Assembly: GCF_009601505.1 (NCBI RefSeq)
Contig: NZ_WITC01000017.1
Coordinates: 186,001 to 250,000, forward strand
DNA from: Sinorhizobium terangae
Lineage (GTDB): Bacteria; Pseudomonadota; Alphaproteobacteria; Rhizobiales; Rhizobiaceae
Length of the DNA stretch: 64,000 nt
Direction: 5' to 3'
The notes under the pieces were generated by a model. It saw nothing but the letters and a program-made list of their open reading frames with translations. It did not search any database and was not told the origin of the DNA. Both the position numbers and the translations under genes were made by a program. Positions 17,645 through 27,771 of this stretch are shown piece after piece. Within the stretch, counting starts at the first letter, position 1, and every line of letters begins with the position of its first letter.

Positions 17645-18409
17645 TCAATCATAAAGGCATGTGATGTAACCGCCGGACCGGCTGGCGCGTCGCTCGATGA
17701 GCGATGCAAGACGCCTCAAGCCCCGGCCGGGCTTGCCGGCGTTGCGGTCTATCGGGTTGGGCAGCGATACGGCGAGCAGGGCAGCCTGTCGGCGCGATAA
17801 TTTGGCGGCCGAAACGCCGAAGTGGTGCCGCGCGGCGGCCTCGATGCCGTAGATGCCGTCGCCCCACTCGGCGACATTCAGGTAGATCTCCATCATCCGG
17901 CGCTTGCTCCAGACGAAATCGGCGACGATCGCGAGCGGCAGCTCCAGCGCCTTGCGGACGAAGGAACGGCCGTTCCAGAGGAACAGGTTCTTGACCGTCT
18001 GCATCGGGATCGTGCTTGCGCCGCGTGTCTGTTCGCCGTCGAGCGCATCCTCGACGACGCCGCGCATCTGGTTCCAGTCGATGCCGGCATGCGAGCAGAA
18101 CTGGCCATCCTCCGACATCATCACCGACTGGACGAGCACCGGGGCGATGTCGTCGAACTCAACCCATTGCCGGTCGAAGCCGCGCAGCAGCACGAGGTCG
18201 CGCAGCATCAGCGTCGAGATCGGCCGAACGAAGTCCAGGGCATAGAAGACGATCAGCACATAGGGCAGCACGAAGAGGGCAAGGACGGCAAGAACGAGGC
18301 GGCGGAACCTCGCCTGCCACGCGGCAGGCCAGCGGTTGGCGGACATCTGGCCCTCCTCCAACGCTTCCGGAACGACGTCCACGCTTTGACTGTCCACCTC
18401 TTTGTCCAT
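17645..18409 (-). CDS. mtgA: monofunctional biosynthetic peptidoglycan transglycosylase
   Basis: A 254-residue GT51 enzyme that polymerises lipid II into glycan strands. One transmembrane helix lies near residues 35-60 ([20 protein letters not shown]) with the catalytic domain outside. The catalytic Glu is in [18 protein letters not shown], followed by the family signatures [16 protein letters not shown] and [19 protein letters not shown]. There is no transpeptidase domain, which distinguishes it from bifunctional PBPs. GAGAGG precedes the ATG. It faces away from ispA. Confidence 0.94.
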   Translation of the reverse strand: MDKEVDSQSVDVVPEALEEGQMSANRWPAAWQARFRRLVLAVLALFVLPYVLIVFYALDFVRPISTLMLRDLVLLRGFDRQWVEFDDIAPVLVQSVMMSEDGQFCSHAGIDWNQMRGVVEDALDGEQTRGASTIPMQTVKNLFLWNGRSFVRKALELPLAIVADFVWSKRRMMEIYLNVAEWGDGIYGIEAAARHHFGVSAAKLSRRQAALLAVSLPNPIDRNAGKPGRGLRRLASLIERRASRSGGYITCLYD

Positions 18410-18555
18410 CCGCCTCTCTTATTTCATGGGTGAGCAAAGTTGAATGGCGTTTCTTACAAAAGGCAAGACGCTTGCACGCTCATCCCATATAAAGCAGGCA
18501 GCTGCGACGCGAATGCCCGTTGAAAGCCTCTCTCTCGCATGCCAAAGAGCGCAGC

Positions 18556-19467
18556 ATGAAAGAGACGTCATCCTTTTCCGCACACCTGAAGGCCAATGCG
18601 TTGGCCGTGGAAGAACTGCTTTCCGACCTTCTGGGGCCGGTCGTCGGCATGGATGAAATCGCGCGGCCACGAAACCTGCTCGCCGCGATGCGCCATGGCG
18701 TGCTCAACGGCGGCAAGCGGCTGCGGCCCTTTCTTGTGAGCGCATCTACCGCGCTCCTCGGGGGCGACGCCGATGCGGCACTCAGGATCGGCGCCGCGCT
18801 CGAATGCGTGCATTGCTATTCGCTCGTCCACGACGACCTGCCGGCGATGGACGATGACGATTTGAGACGCGGGCAGCCGACGGTGCACATCGCCTTCGAC
18901 GAGGCGACTGCCATTCTGGCGGGTGACAGCCTGCTGACTTTCGCCTTCGATATCATCGCCGCACCGGAAACGCCGCTTCCGGACCGGCAAAAGACGGCGC
19001 TGATTTTGGCGCTTGCGCGCGCGTCCGGACACGGCGGCATGGCTGGCGGGCAGGCGCTCGACCTCGCCGCCGAGAAATCGGCGCCCGGCGAGGCCGGCAT
19101 TGTCACGCTGCAGGCAATGAAGACCGGCGCGCTCATCCGTTTCGCCTGCGAGGCGGGTGCGATCATCGCCGATGCGTCGGACGAGGACCGGCGACGGCTG
19201 CGCGCCTTCGGCGAAAAGATCGGCCTCGCCTTCCAGCTCGCCGACGATCTGCTCGACCTGACGGCGGATGCTCAGGCGATGGGCAAGGCCACCGGCAAGG
19301 ACGCCGCGCGTGGCAAGGGCACGCTCGTGGCGCTTCACGGCCAGGCCTGGGCCGAGCGCGAACTGGAGGAACTGGTGGCGCAGGCGGAAAATCTGCTCCA
19401 GCCCTATGGCGCCCGCTCGGCCATCCTCGTCGAGACCGCCCGCTTCATCGCCAACCGCAGGAGTTAG
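18556..19467 (+). CDS. ispA: polyprenyl synthetase (farnesyl/geranylgeranyl diphosphate synthase type)
   Basis: A 303-residue trans-isoprenyl diphosphate synthase condensing IPP with allylic diphosphates. The first Asp-rich motif is DDLPAMDDDD near residue 95 and the second is FQLADDLLD near 225; GGKRLRPFL binds diphosphate. It probably makes FPP, as in IspA. The frame can start at TTG 18520, but the ATG at 18556 (MKETSSF) gives the usual length; its Shine-Dalgarno (AAAGAG) is weak. hisC follows six bases after its stop, so the two are likely co-transcribed. Confidence 0.88.
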   Translation: MKETSSFSAHLKANALAVEELLSDLLGPVVGMDEIARPRNLLAAMRHGVLNGGKRLRPFLVSASTALLGGDADAALRIGAALECVHCYSLVHDDLPAMDDDDLRRGQPTVHIAFDEATAILAGDSLLTFAFDIIAAPETPLPDRQKTALILALARASGHGGMAGGQALDLAAEKSAPGEAGIVTLQAMKTGALIRFACEAGAIIADASDEDRRRLRAFGEKIGLAFQLADDLLDLTADAQAMGKATGKDAARGKGTLVALHGQAWAERELEELVAQAENLLQPYGARSAILVETARFIANRRS

Positions 19468-19473
19468 AGCCCC

Positions 19474-20529
19474 GTGAGCAAATACTGGTCGCCTATCGTC
19501 TCCGCGCTGAAACCCTATGTGCCGGGCGAACAGCCGCGCATGGCGAACCTCGTCAAGCTGAACACCAACGAAAATCCGTACGCGCCTTCCGACAAGGTGA
19601 TCGAGGCGATCCGGGCCGCGGCAAGCGCCGACCTCAGACTCTATCCGGATCCGCTCGCGCTCGACCTTCGGAAAGCGGTCGCCGCGAGATACGGCGTCGA
19701 ACCGGAGGAAGTCTTCGTCGGCAATGGTTCCGACGAAGTGCTGGCGCACAGTTTTGCCGCGCTCCTGAAACACGATCGGCCGCTGCTCTATCCGGATATC
19801 TCCTACAGCTTCTATCCGACCTATGCGGGGCTTTTCGGCATCGACGCGGTAGAGGTACCGCTCAACGACGCCTTCGGCATCGACATCCCCGACTACCGTC
19901 GTCCCGCCGGCGCAATCATTCTTCCCAACCCCAATGCGCCCACCGGCATCGGCCTGCCGCTCGCCGAGATCGAGGCGCTCGTCGCCGAGCACCCCGACCA
20001 GCCCGTGGTAATCGACGAGGCCTATGTCGATTTCGGCGGCGAATCAGCGTCCGCTCTGGTTCCGAAATACGAAAACCTGCTCGTCGTGCAGACTTTTTCG
20101 AAGTCGAGGGCACTTGCCGGATTGCGGGTCGGCTTCGCGATTGGCCAGCGGCATCTGATCGAGGCGCTGGAACGCGTCAAAGACAGCTTCAACTCCTATC
20201 CGCTCGGACGGGCAGCCCAGGCCGGCGCGATCGCCGCAATCGAGGACGAGGCCTGGTTCGAGGCGACGCGCGGCAAGATCATTGCGTCGCGGGAGAAGCT
20301 GACAAGCGACCTCAAGAAGCGCGGCTTCGAGGTCCTTCCATCCCAGGCAAATTTCGTCTTCGCCCGTCACCCGGACCACGCGGGCCAAGCGCTGGCAGCG
20401 AAACTGCGTGAACGCGCGGTGATCGTCCGCCACTTCGCCAAGCCGCGGATCTCGGATTTCCTGCGCATCACCATCGGCACCTACGAGGAATGCGCGAGAC
20501 TGGTCGCGGCGCTCGACGAGATTCTCTGA
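19474..20529 (+). CDS. hisC: histidinol-phosphate aminotransferase
   Basis: A 351-residue class I/II PLP aminotransferase of the HisC family, converting imidazole-acetol phosphate to histidinol phosphate with glutamate. The PLP-Lys region is [19 protein letters not shown]; the substrate/cofactor segments [19 protein letters not shown] and IDEAYVDF are all present. It starts with GTG at 19474, with AGGAG ten bases upstream inside the end of ispA. Rhizobia carry several HisC-like paralogues that may also act on aromatic amino acids, so the physiological substrate is uncertain. Confidence 0.88.
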   Translation: MSKYWSPIVSALKPYVPGEQPRMANLVKLNTNENPYAPSDKVIEAIRAAASADLRLYPDPLALDLRKAVAARYGVEPEEVFVGNGSDEVLAHSFAALLKHDRPLLYPDISYSFYPTYAGLFGIDAVEVPLNDAFGIDIPDYRRPAGAIILPNPNAPTGIGLPLAEIEALVAEHPDQPVVIDEAYVDFGGESASALVPKYENLLVVQTFSKSRALAGLRVGFAIGQRHLIEALERVKDSFNSYPLGRAAQAGAIAAIEDEAWFEATRGKIIASREKLTSDLKKRGFEVLPSQANFVFARHPDHAGQALAAKLRERAVIVRHFAKPRISDFLRITIGTYEECARLVAALDEIL

Positions 20530-20530
20530 G

Positions 20531-20689
20531 GCTGGCCCCCTCGGACTCGTGTGCTTCTGCGGCTTCGCGATCGTCTTCTCGCTCTCGCCGGTCCACCGCG
20601 CCTATCTCAAATCGCGGCGCATGATCGAAAGCCTGATGGCAGGCTTCTTCGCCTTTGCCGGCCTGAAGCTGCTGACCGCGCGACTTTAG
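20531..20689 (+). pseudogene. remnant of a LysE/RhtB-family transporter (C-terminal end only)
   Basis: Directly after hisC, the frame through GTG 20549 reads AGPLGLVCFCGFAIVFSL, then SPVHRAYLKSRRMIESLMAG and FFAFAGLKLLTARL, ending at TAG 20687-20689. This hydrophobic strand, the R-AYLKSRR-I loop and the final amphipathic G-KLL match the last 45-50 residues of LysE/RhtB amino-acid exporters. Nothing upstream belongs to such a protein, because hisC occupies it, and there is no start signal. It is best read as the surviving 3' end of a deleted gene. Confidence 0.65.
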
Positions 20690-20690
20690 C

Positions 20691-20734
20691 GCGGGATGAG
20701 GAAAAGTTTGTGCGGCTTTCCGCTCGCATCCCGC
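20691..20734. repeat. short palindromic repeat (GCGGGATG...CATCCCGC)
   Basis: GCGGGATG (20691-20698) and CATCCCGC (20727-20734) flank AGGAAAAGTTTGTGCGGCTTTCCGCTCG. A related copy is at about 50331-50374. It sits between the LysE remnant and the 3' end of ispG, and could act as a terminator for either strand. Confidence 0.7.
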
Positions 20735-20757
20735 TCCACTTATTGGAATAGATCCGA

Positions 20758-22011
<1,254 letters not shown>

Positions 22012-22170
22012 GAAGGCCTCTTCTTTATCCCATCATAGCGGAGCGGAAACGCACTGAGAAAAGCTCCGCGCTTTTCGCCTCCTGAGGTGGAGGACGAATC
22101 CGCGCTTGTCAACGGCAACATCATGTGCTGACGGCGAATTGATGGCGGGATTCGTAAAGGCAGGCGATTG

Positions 22171-22365
22171 GCCCCTCAACCGGCCTGCCGGCCACCTTCT
22201 CCCCGTAAACGGGGCGAAGGGGACAAGCGGCACACACCCAGCTCCTTCGCTTCTTTTGGCGCCTGCAGGTAGCGGTACGCTGCGAGAAAACAAGAAGCGA
22301 GGCGCCGACGGAACGCCCCTTCTCCCCGCCTGCGGGGAGAAGGTCGCGGCAGCGGGATGAGGGGC
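22171..22365. repeat. RIME-type element, long form with internal spacer
   Basis: The outer ends GCCCCTCA (22171) and TGAGGGGC (22358-22365) enclose GGCCTGCCGGCC, a CTTCTCCCCGT/ACGGGGCGAAGG hairpin, an unrelated spacer of about 90 bases with CTTCGCTTCTTTTGGCGCC...AAGAAGCGAGGCGCC complementarity, and the CCTTCTCCCCGC/GCGGGGAGAAGG hairpin. It lies between ispG and the MFS gene 3' end. Confidence 0.8.
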
Positions 22366-22417
22366 ATTCCGCTTCTGAGCGGGACGAGAATAGCGGCCTG
22401 TCCGCATCCCGCGTGAT

Positions 22418-23611
22418 CTAATGCCCCTTGCCATGATCCGCATGAACGGCGTGATGCGAGAGCAAGAGCACGACAATGAAGAGCACGGGGACGGAGGTGA
22501 AGATGATCGCGAAGCCGCTGTGCTCCGCGATGAAGCCGATTAGTGACGGCGCAAAGAGCATGCCGGAATAGCCCATCGTGGTCGCGACGGCGAGCCCGAT
22601 GCCCGGCTGCAGCCCCGGCATGTTGCCGGCGGCCGAGAAGGCGATCGGCACCATGTTGGAAATACCGATCCCGGCGATGGCGAAGCCGAGGATCGCGACG
22701 AACGCATTTGGCGCAAGCCCGGCGAAGACCATGCCGACGAGCGCGGTGACCGTGCAGATGCGCAAGGTCCGCTTCGCGCCGAGCAGATCGCGCACGTGGT
22801 CGCCGGCAAAGCGCATGGTTGCCATGGTCGCCGAGAAGGCGGCAAAGCCGAAGCCCGAAAGCTCGACCGAGGCACCGAGTTCGTTCTTGAGGTAAAGCGC
22901 GCCCCAGTCGAGGACAGCACCTTCCGGCACCATCGAGAACAAGGCCATAATGCCGATCAGCCAGGGCAGGGGCGTGAGCGGCAGGCGCACTTTCTCCTTC
23001 GCCGCTGCCGGATGAGGCTGGTCGGCAAGGATCATCGGCCAGGCGACAGCAAGAAACACAAGGCTAAGGACCGTGACGACAAGCACGTGCGGCAGGACGC
23101 CGACGCGCGCCATCAGGACGCCGCCGATGCCGGCGCCGATCAGCCCGCCGAGACTCCAATAGGCATGGCAGGAGGACATGATGGCGCGCCGCATCGACTT
23201 TTCGACCTCGACCGCATTGGCGTTCATCGCCACGTCCATCGCGCCGACAAAGCCGCCGAGGAGGAACATGCCGATCGCCGCCGTCCAGACATTCGGGGCC
23301 AGCGTCAGGAGCAGGAGCAGCGGCGACAGAATGACGGCTGTGACCTTGACCACCTTTTGCGAACCGGCGCGGGCGATGAAGCCGCCGGCAATCGGCATCA
23401 GCACCAGCGAGCCGATGCCGAACACCAGGATCAGCAGGCCGAGCACGCTCTCGCCGATCCCGAGCCGGTCCTTGAATTCCGGAATTTTCGGCGCCCAGCT
23501 GCCGGTGACGAAGCCGTTCATCAGGAACAGGAGCGATACGGCAAGCCGGTTCTTCGACATGTAACCCTGTCGGACGAGGCCTTGAGAGGCGGTTTGCGTG
23601 CGCTGATCCAT
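22418..23611 (-). CDS. major facilitator superfamily transporter (YbjJ-like)
   Basis: A 397-residue membrane protein with about 12 hydrophobic segments. It starts SKNRLAVSLLFLMNGFVTGSWAPKIPEF, the pattern seen in the YbjJ-like MFS group. Substrate unknown. The chosen ATG at 23611 (MDQRTQ) has AGGGA upstream; starting at MSKNRL 17 codons later is also possible. It is last in a DeoR-VOC-MFS operon, 44 bases after the VOC gene, so it may import or export the compound sensed by the DeoR regulator. Confidence 0.83.
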   Translation of the reverse strand: MDQRTQTASQGLVRQGYMSKNRLAVSLLFLMNGFVTGSWAPKIPEFKDRLGIGESVLGLLILVFGIGSLVLMPIAGGFIARAGSQKVVKVTAVILSPLLLLLTLAPNVWTAAIGMFLLGGFVGAMDVAMNANAVEVEKSMRRAIMSSCHAYWSLGGLIGAGIGGVLMARVGVLPHVLVVTVLSLVFLAVAWPMILADQPHPAAAKEKVRLPLTPLPWLIGIMALFSMVPEGAVLDWGALYLKNELGASVELSGFGFAAFSATMATMRFAGDHVRDLLGAKRTLRICTVTALVGMVFAGLAPNAFVAILGFAIAGIGISNMVPIAFSAAGNMPGLQPGIGLAVATTMGYSGMLFAPSLIGFIAEHSGFAIIFTSVPVLFIVVLLLSHHAVHADHGKGH

Positions 23612-23655
23612 GCGCTGATCCCTGAGTAACCTTCCCGCAGCCGGAACCGTCCGGC

Positions 23656-24042
23656 TCAAATGGTGATTTCGATGAGATTGCCGTCGGGATCGCGGATCAC
23701 GGCCTCGTAGAAGCCGTCACCCGTCCATCGCACCCCGGAAACGAGAATGCCCTTCTTCCCGGCCCGCTCCGCCATGTCGTCCACTTTCTCGCCGCTGCCC
23801 AGCGAAAGGGCGATATGCGCATAGCCGACGCGTTCCACCGTCGCCTCGTCATGGGGAGCAAGCCACGGCCCCTCCATCACCTCGATCGACGGCCCGCTCC
23901 CAAGCGTCAGGAAACGCGAACGGAAGCCGGGACGGCGGCGGCTTTCATAGATCTCGCCGACACTGGCGTCGAAGAAGTCGGTCCAGAAGGCGGCGATCCG
24001 GTCGATATCTTTTGTCCAAAGAGCGACATGCGCGATGTTCAT
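23656..24042 (-). CDS. VOC (glyoxalase/dioxygenase fold) family protein
   Basis: A 128-residue single-module VOC protein. It starts MNIAHVALWTKDIDRIAAFW with the first metal-ligand His, has GYAHIALSLGSGEKVDDM in the middle, and ends YEAVIRDPDGNLIEIT with the usual Glu. These residues suggest a metal-dependent lyase, isomerase or resistance function, but the reaction cannot be named. Its start overlaps the DeoR stop (ATGA, 24039-24042), so it is translated with that regulator. Confidence 0.85.
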   Translation of the reverse strand: MNIAHVALWTKDIDRIAAFWTDFFDASVGEIYESRRRPGFRSRFLTLGSGPSIEVMEGPWLAPHDEATVERVGYAHIALSLGSGEKVDDMAERAGKKGILVSGVRWTGDGFYEAVIRDPDGNLIEITI

Positions 24043-24821
24043 CGGGCAGGCTCCTTCGCCAGGATGACGTCAGCGCCGCGCGCGCGGAGGGCGGCAATCG
24101 CGGCTTCGGGGGCGTCGGCCTCGAGCACCAGCGTCGCCACTGCCTCGATGCCGATCACCGCATGGGGAGCGGCAGTTCCAAGCTTGTCGCTCGTTATAGC
24201 GGCAAGAACCGCGCGGCTTCGCGAGGCGATGAGACGCTTGAACGCCGCGTCCTCGAAATGGAAGGCTGTCAGTCCCGCCTCCGGGTCGGCGCCACAGGCA
24301 CCGAGAACGCAAAGATCGGGGCGCAGAAGCTCGGCATCGCGTTGCGCCCGCGCGCCGACCGCAGCCCCGACCGCGCGATCGAGCGGACCACCGACAAGGA
24401 TAAGTTCCACGCCCGCTTTGTCCATCAATGCAGCCGCAATAAGCGGCGTGTTGGTGACGATCGTCACCGAAAGGTTCGGCTCGATCGCCTCGGCAATCGC
24501 CAGATTGGCTGAACCGGCGTCGAGGAAAACCGTCATGCCCTCACGGATAAAGCCGACCGCGGCGCGGGCAAGCGCCGCCTTGCGCTCCGGCGCCAGAGAG
24601 GCGCGCTGGCTGAGCGAGCCGGCCATCGGCGCGAGCGGCAGGGCTCCGCCATAGACACGCTCACAGAGGCCAGCCGCAGCCATCTCGCGCAGGTCGCGAC
24701 GGATCGTGTCTTCCGAGACTCCGAATTCGCGCGCGAGATCGGCGGCCAGCACCCGGCCGTCGGTTTTCAGCCGTTCCTGGATCAGGAATTTCCTCTCGCG
24801 CAGCAGCAGGTCGGTCGCCAT
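24039..24821 (-). CDS. DeoR family transcriptional regulator
   Basis: A 260-residue regulator. The N-terminal winged helix-turn-helix is at about residues 9-55 (RKFLIQERLKTDGRVLAADL, then FGVSEDTIRRDLREM), and a DeoR-C sensor domain follows, with VFLDAGSANLAIAEAI and VTNTPLIAAALM for sugar-phosphate binding. Members usually repress sugar or polyol uptake genes. The start is ATG at 24821 with a weak GAG. Tandem CGTGCATRAA repeats lie about 10 bases upstream of its start, suggesting autoregulation and possibly control of the divergent ABC importer. Confidence 0.9.
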   Translation of the reverse strand: MATDLLLRERKFLIQERLKTDGRVLAADLAREFGVSEDTIRRDLREMAAAGLCERVYGGALPLAPMAGSLSQRASLAPERKAALARAAVGFIREGMTVFLDAGSANLAIAEAIEPNLSVTIVTNTPLIAAALMDKAGVELILVGGPLDRAVGAAVGARAQRDAELLRPDLCVLGACGADPEAGLTAFHFEDAAFKRLIASRSRAVLAAITSDKLGTAAPHAVIGIEAVATLVLEADAPEAAIAALRARGADVILAKEPAR

Positions 24822-24830
24822 ATCTCAAAT

Positions 24831-24870
24831 CGTGCATAAACGTGCATGAATCGGTCAAAACGTGAATAGC
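24831..24870. promoter_or_regulatory. 10-bp phased direct repeats, probable DeoR operator
   Basis: CGTGCATAAA (24831-24840) is followed directly by CGTGCATGAA (24841-24850), and a partial third copy CGTGAATAGC starts 20 bases on (24861). The spacing is one helical turn, as in several DeoR-family operators. It sits immediately before the DeoR start. Further downstream, CGTGGAACTTC occurs at 24902 and 24920, and TTCAATTGCC at 24887 and 24928. Confidence 0.55.
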
Positions 24871-25096
24871 AGTCTTTCGCGAAGAATTCAATTGCCCCGC
24901 ACGTGGAACTTCGCCCGCTCGTGGAACTTCAATTGCCTCAACACATTCCCCAACGGAGTGTTTTCGCTGGGATTTCGAGGCTGTTTGAGGAAAAATCTTC
25001 ATCGAAAGCCGGATGAATTGGTGTTTTATGCGCTCAGGCGCGCCCGGATTTGTGCGAATCTCGCCGCAATCCGGACGACGGGCCGGAGAACAAGAG

Positions 25097-25885
25097 ATGG
25101 AAAACAAGACAATGAAACTCTTTCCGACGCTTTTCGCCGCCGCGCTCCTGCAAGTCGCCGCCTTCGCTCCTGCCCATGCGGAATCGAACCTCGATCAGAT
25201 CAAGTCTGCCGGTGTTCTCAAAATCGGCACCGAGGGCACCTACGCCCCCTTCACCTATCATGATGCCGGCGGAACGCTGGTGGGCTTCGACGTCGAAATC
25301 GGCCAGGAAGTTGCCAAGCGTCTTGGCGTCAAGGCCGAATTCCTCGAAGGCAAGTGGGACGGTCTGATCGCCGGCCTCGACGCCAACCGCTATGACACGG
25401 TCATCAACCAGGTCGGCATCACCGAAGAGCGCAAGAAGAAATACGATTTCTCCGAACCCTATATCGCCTCCAAGGCCGTGCTGATCGTCAAGGGCGACAA
25501 CGAGGAGATCAAGGGCTTCGCCGATCTCAAGGGCAAGAAATCCGCCCAGTCGCTGACCAGCAACTTCGGCAAGCTCGCTCAGGCCTCCGGGGCCGAGCTC
25601 GTCGGCACCGACGGCTTCGACCAGTCGATCCAGCTCGTGCTGACCGGGCGCGCCGACGCGACGATCAATGACAGCCTATCCTTCCTCGACTTCAAGAAGC
25701 AGAAGCCGGACGCCAACGTGAAGATCGCCGCCGAACAGGCCGACGCCGATTATTCCGGCATCATCATCCGCAAGAACGAGCCGGACCTTTTGGCCGCGAT
25801 CAACAAGGCGCTTGCCGAAATCAAGGCCGACGGCACCTACGACAAGATATCGCAGAAGTATTTCGGCGCCGACGTCTCAAAATAG
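25097..25885 (+). CDS. polar amino-acid ABC transporter substrate-binding protein
   Basis: A 262-residue family-3 periplasmic solute-binding protein. It has a signal peptide (LFPTLFAAALLQVAAFAPAHA|ES) followed by the SBP_bac_3 signature IKSAGVLKIGTEGTYAPFTY and GFDVEIGQEVAKRLG; the ligand-binding loop GKWDGLIAGLDANRYD is typical. It probably binds a polar amino acid such as cystine or glutamine-like compounds; specificity is not certain. The frame is open from 25013, but GGAGAACAAG before the ATG at 25097 and the signal peptide favour this start. The permease and ATPase genes follow. Confidence 0.9.
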   Translation: MENKTMKLFPTLFAAALLQVAAFAPAHAESNLDQIKSAGVLKIGTEGTYAPFTYHDAGGTLVGFDVEIGQEVAKRLGVKAEFLEGKWDGLIAGLDANRYDTVINQVGITEERKKKYDFSEPYIASKAVLIVKGDNEEIKGFADLKGKKSAQSLTSNFGKLAQASGAELVGTDGFDQSIQLVLTGRADATINDSLSFLDFKKQKPDANVKIAAEQADADYSGIIIRKNEPDLLAAINKALAEIKADGTYDKISQKYFGADVSK

Positions 25886-25906
25886 CTTGGGGAACGCGCC
25901 GCGTCC

Positions 25907-26019
25907 GCCCCTCATCGGCCTGCCAGCACCTTCTCCCCGCAAGCGGGGCGAAGGGACAAGCGGCTCGCTCCAGATTCCCCTCTCCCCGCGTGCGGGGAGA
26001 GGGCTAGGGTGAGCGGCAG
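25907..26019. repeat. RIME-type element inside the amino-acid ABC operon
   Basis: GCCCCTCATCGGCCTGCC is followed by a CTTCTCCCCGC/GCGGGGCGAAGG hairpin and a CCCCTCTCCCCGC/GCGGGGAGAGGG hairpin, ending in CTAGGGTGAGCGGC. It separates the binding-protein gene from the permease gene (about 260 bases apart) and may attenuate or stabilise the upstream message, a common arrangement for binding-protein excess. Confidence 0.82.
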
Positions 26020-26147
26020 CCCGCAGGGCCGGGGTCCCGACGGGCAGTTGCAGAGAATGCGGGCTTCACACCCTTCCCCAACCTGCTTTATGAATCGTGG
26101 TCCGTTCCGGCCCCGGAGCGGATCGCGCTTTTTTGAAAGGCTTTCCC

Positions 26148-26828
26148 TTGCCCAACTGGCTTCACCTGATGGCGGAATCGCTGCCGACCCTGCTTTGGGC
26201 CGGGCTGATCTTCACGGTCCCGCTGACCCTGCTTTCCTTCGCCCTCGGGCTTTTGCTGGGCCTCGTCACTGCACTCGTCCGTCTCTTCGCGCCGGCCCCC
26301 TTCGTCGCCGTGGCGCGGTTCTATGTCTGGGTGATCCGCGGAACGCCGCTCCTCGTCCAGCTCTTCGTCATTTTCTACGGCCTGCCGAGCATGAACATAT
26401 TGCTCGATGCATTCCCCGCCGCGCTGATCGGCTTCACGCTCAACATCGGCGCCTATACATCCGAAATCATCCGCGCAACGATCTCCTCCGTGCCGCGCGG
26501 CCAGTGGGAAGCGGCCTATTCGATCGGCATGAGCTGGAGCCAGGTCATGCGACGCACGATCCTGCCGCAGGCGACCCGGGTCGCAATCCCGCCGCTCTCG
26601 AACACGTTCATCTCGCTGGTGAAGGACACTTCGCTCGCCGCAGCCATTACCGTGCCCGAGCTCTTTCAAACGGCGCAGCGCATCGTCGCGACCACTTATG
26701 AACCACTGATCCTTTATATCGAGGCGGCGCTGATCTACCTTGCCATGAGCTCCGTACTGTCGGCCCTGCAGGTCAGGCTTGAGCACCGCTTCGCCCGTTA
26801 TGGCGGTTTCCTGGAGGCGCGCGCATGA
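26148..26828 (+). CDS. polar amino-acid ABC transporter permease
   Basis: A 226-residue HisM/GlnP-type permease with about five transmembrane segments and the EAA loop SSVPRGQWEAAYSIGMSWSQ. The frame can be opened at GTG 26097 or TTG 26133, but TTG at 26148 has AAAGG seven bases upstream and gives the usual N-terminus PNWLHLMAESLPTLLWAG; ATG 26169 is another option. Its stop overlaps the ATPase start (ATGA at 26825-26828). Only one permease gene is present, so it presumably acts as a homodimer. Confidence 0.86.
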   Translation: MPNWLHLMAESLPTLLWAGLIFTVPLTLLSFALGLLLGLVTALVRLFAPAPFVAVARFYVWVIRGTPLLVQLFVIFYGLPSMNILLDAFPAALIGFTLNIGAYTSEIIRATISSVPRGQWEAAYSIGMSWSQVMRRTILPQATRVAIPPLSNTFISLVKDTSLAAAITVPELFQTAQRIVATTYEPLILYIEAALIYLAMSSVLSALQVRLEHRFARYGGFLEARA

Positions 26829-27586
26829 TCGAACTCACCGATATCGAAAAGCGCTTCGGCACCAACCTGGTGCTCAAGGGAATCAGCGTGACGATGGCCG
26901 AAGGCTCGGTAACCGCGCTTGTCGGCCCATCCGGCGGCGGCAAGAGCACGCTGCTCAGATGCGTGAACCTGCTGGAGATCCCGACACACGGGACGATCCG
27001 GCTTGGCGACGAACGGCTGGAGTTCGCACCTCACCGCACGGTCGGCTGGAGAGCGATCCAAAAGCTGCGCCGGCAAACCGGCATGGTGTTCCAGAATTTT
27101 CAGCTCTTCCCCCACCAGACCGCGCTCGGCAACGTGATGGAAGGTCTCGTGACCGTCCTCAAATGGCCGGCCGACCGCGCCCGCGCCCGCGCGCTCGAAC
27201 TCCTGGAAAAGGTCGGCATGGCGCACAAGGCGGATGCCTGGCCCTCGACGCTTTCCGGAGGCCAGCAGCAGCGCGTGGCGATCGCCCGTGCGCTTGCGCC
27301 CTCACCGCGCGTCCTTCTCTGCGACGAGCCGACCTCCGCGCTCGATCCGGAACTCGCCGAGGAGGTTGTGGAAGTCTTGAGCCGCCTCGCCCGCGAAGGC
27401 ACGACGATGATCATGGCGACTCACGACCTTCGCCTCGCCTCTCGCGTCGCTGATCACGTGATCTTCCTCGATGGCGGTGTCGTGGTCGAAAGCGGTCCGC
27501 CGCGCAAGATCTTCTCGACGCCCGAGCGCGAGCGTACGAAGAAGTTCATCGCCTCGCTCAGCGCGCCGATGAGCTATGATATTTGA
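26825..27586 (+). CDS. polar amino-acid ABC transporter ATP-binding protein
   Basis: A 253-residue ABC ATPase of the GlnQ/HisP type. Walker A is GPSGGGKST (near residue 38), the Q-loop is MVFQNFQLFPH, the signature is LSGGQQQR, Walker B is VLLCDEPTSALDPE, and the H-loop is MATHDL. It is translationally coupled to the permease through a 4-base overlap and completes a three-gene amino-acid importer. Confidence 0.92.
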   Translation: MIELTDIEKRFGTNLVLKGISVTMAEGSVTALVGPSGGGKSTLLRCVNLLEIPTHGTIRLGDERLEFAPHRTVGWRAIQKLRRQTGMVFQNFQLFPHQTALGNVMEGLVTVLKWPADRARARALELLEKVGMAHKADAWPSTLSGGQQQRVAIARALAPSPRVLLCDEPTSALDPELAEEVVEVLSRLAREGTTMIMATHDLRLASRVADHVIFLDGGVVVESGPPRKIFSTPERERTKKFIASLSAPMSYDI

Positions 27587-27587
27587 T

Positions 27588-27694
27588 CTAATGCATGTCG
27601 CCCAAAAGTGTGCAGCGGTTTTGGGACAACGACATGCATAAAAGTAATGACCTAAATCGCGTCGCATGAGTCCGATTGAACGCGACGCGCTTGG
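27588..27694. repeat. nested palindromic repeat after the amino-acid ABC operon
   Basis: ATGCATGTCG (27591-27600) pairs with CGACATGCAT (27630-27639), and inside it CCCAAAA (27601-27607) pairs with TTTTGGG (27619-27625). A second hairpin, CGCGTCGC...GCGACGCG, follows at about 27658-27690. The block looks like a dispersed rhizobial intergenic repeat and may terminate the operon. Confidence 0.7.
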
Positions 27695-27771
27695 CCGGAC
27701 TCGCACGTCGTGCGGCTGGAGCATCTCCCAGCCGCCCGAGGCCGGCCGAGGCGGACCTACATAAAAGTTTC

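Noticed and set aside
22106..22360. Small open frame across the RIME element near ispG
   Set aside because: It is almost entirely the translation of RIME palindromes, has no ribosome-binding site and no protein-like segment outside the repeat.
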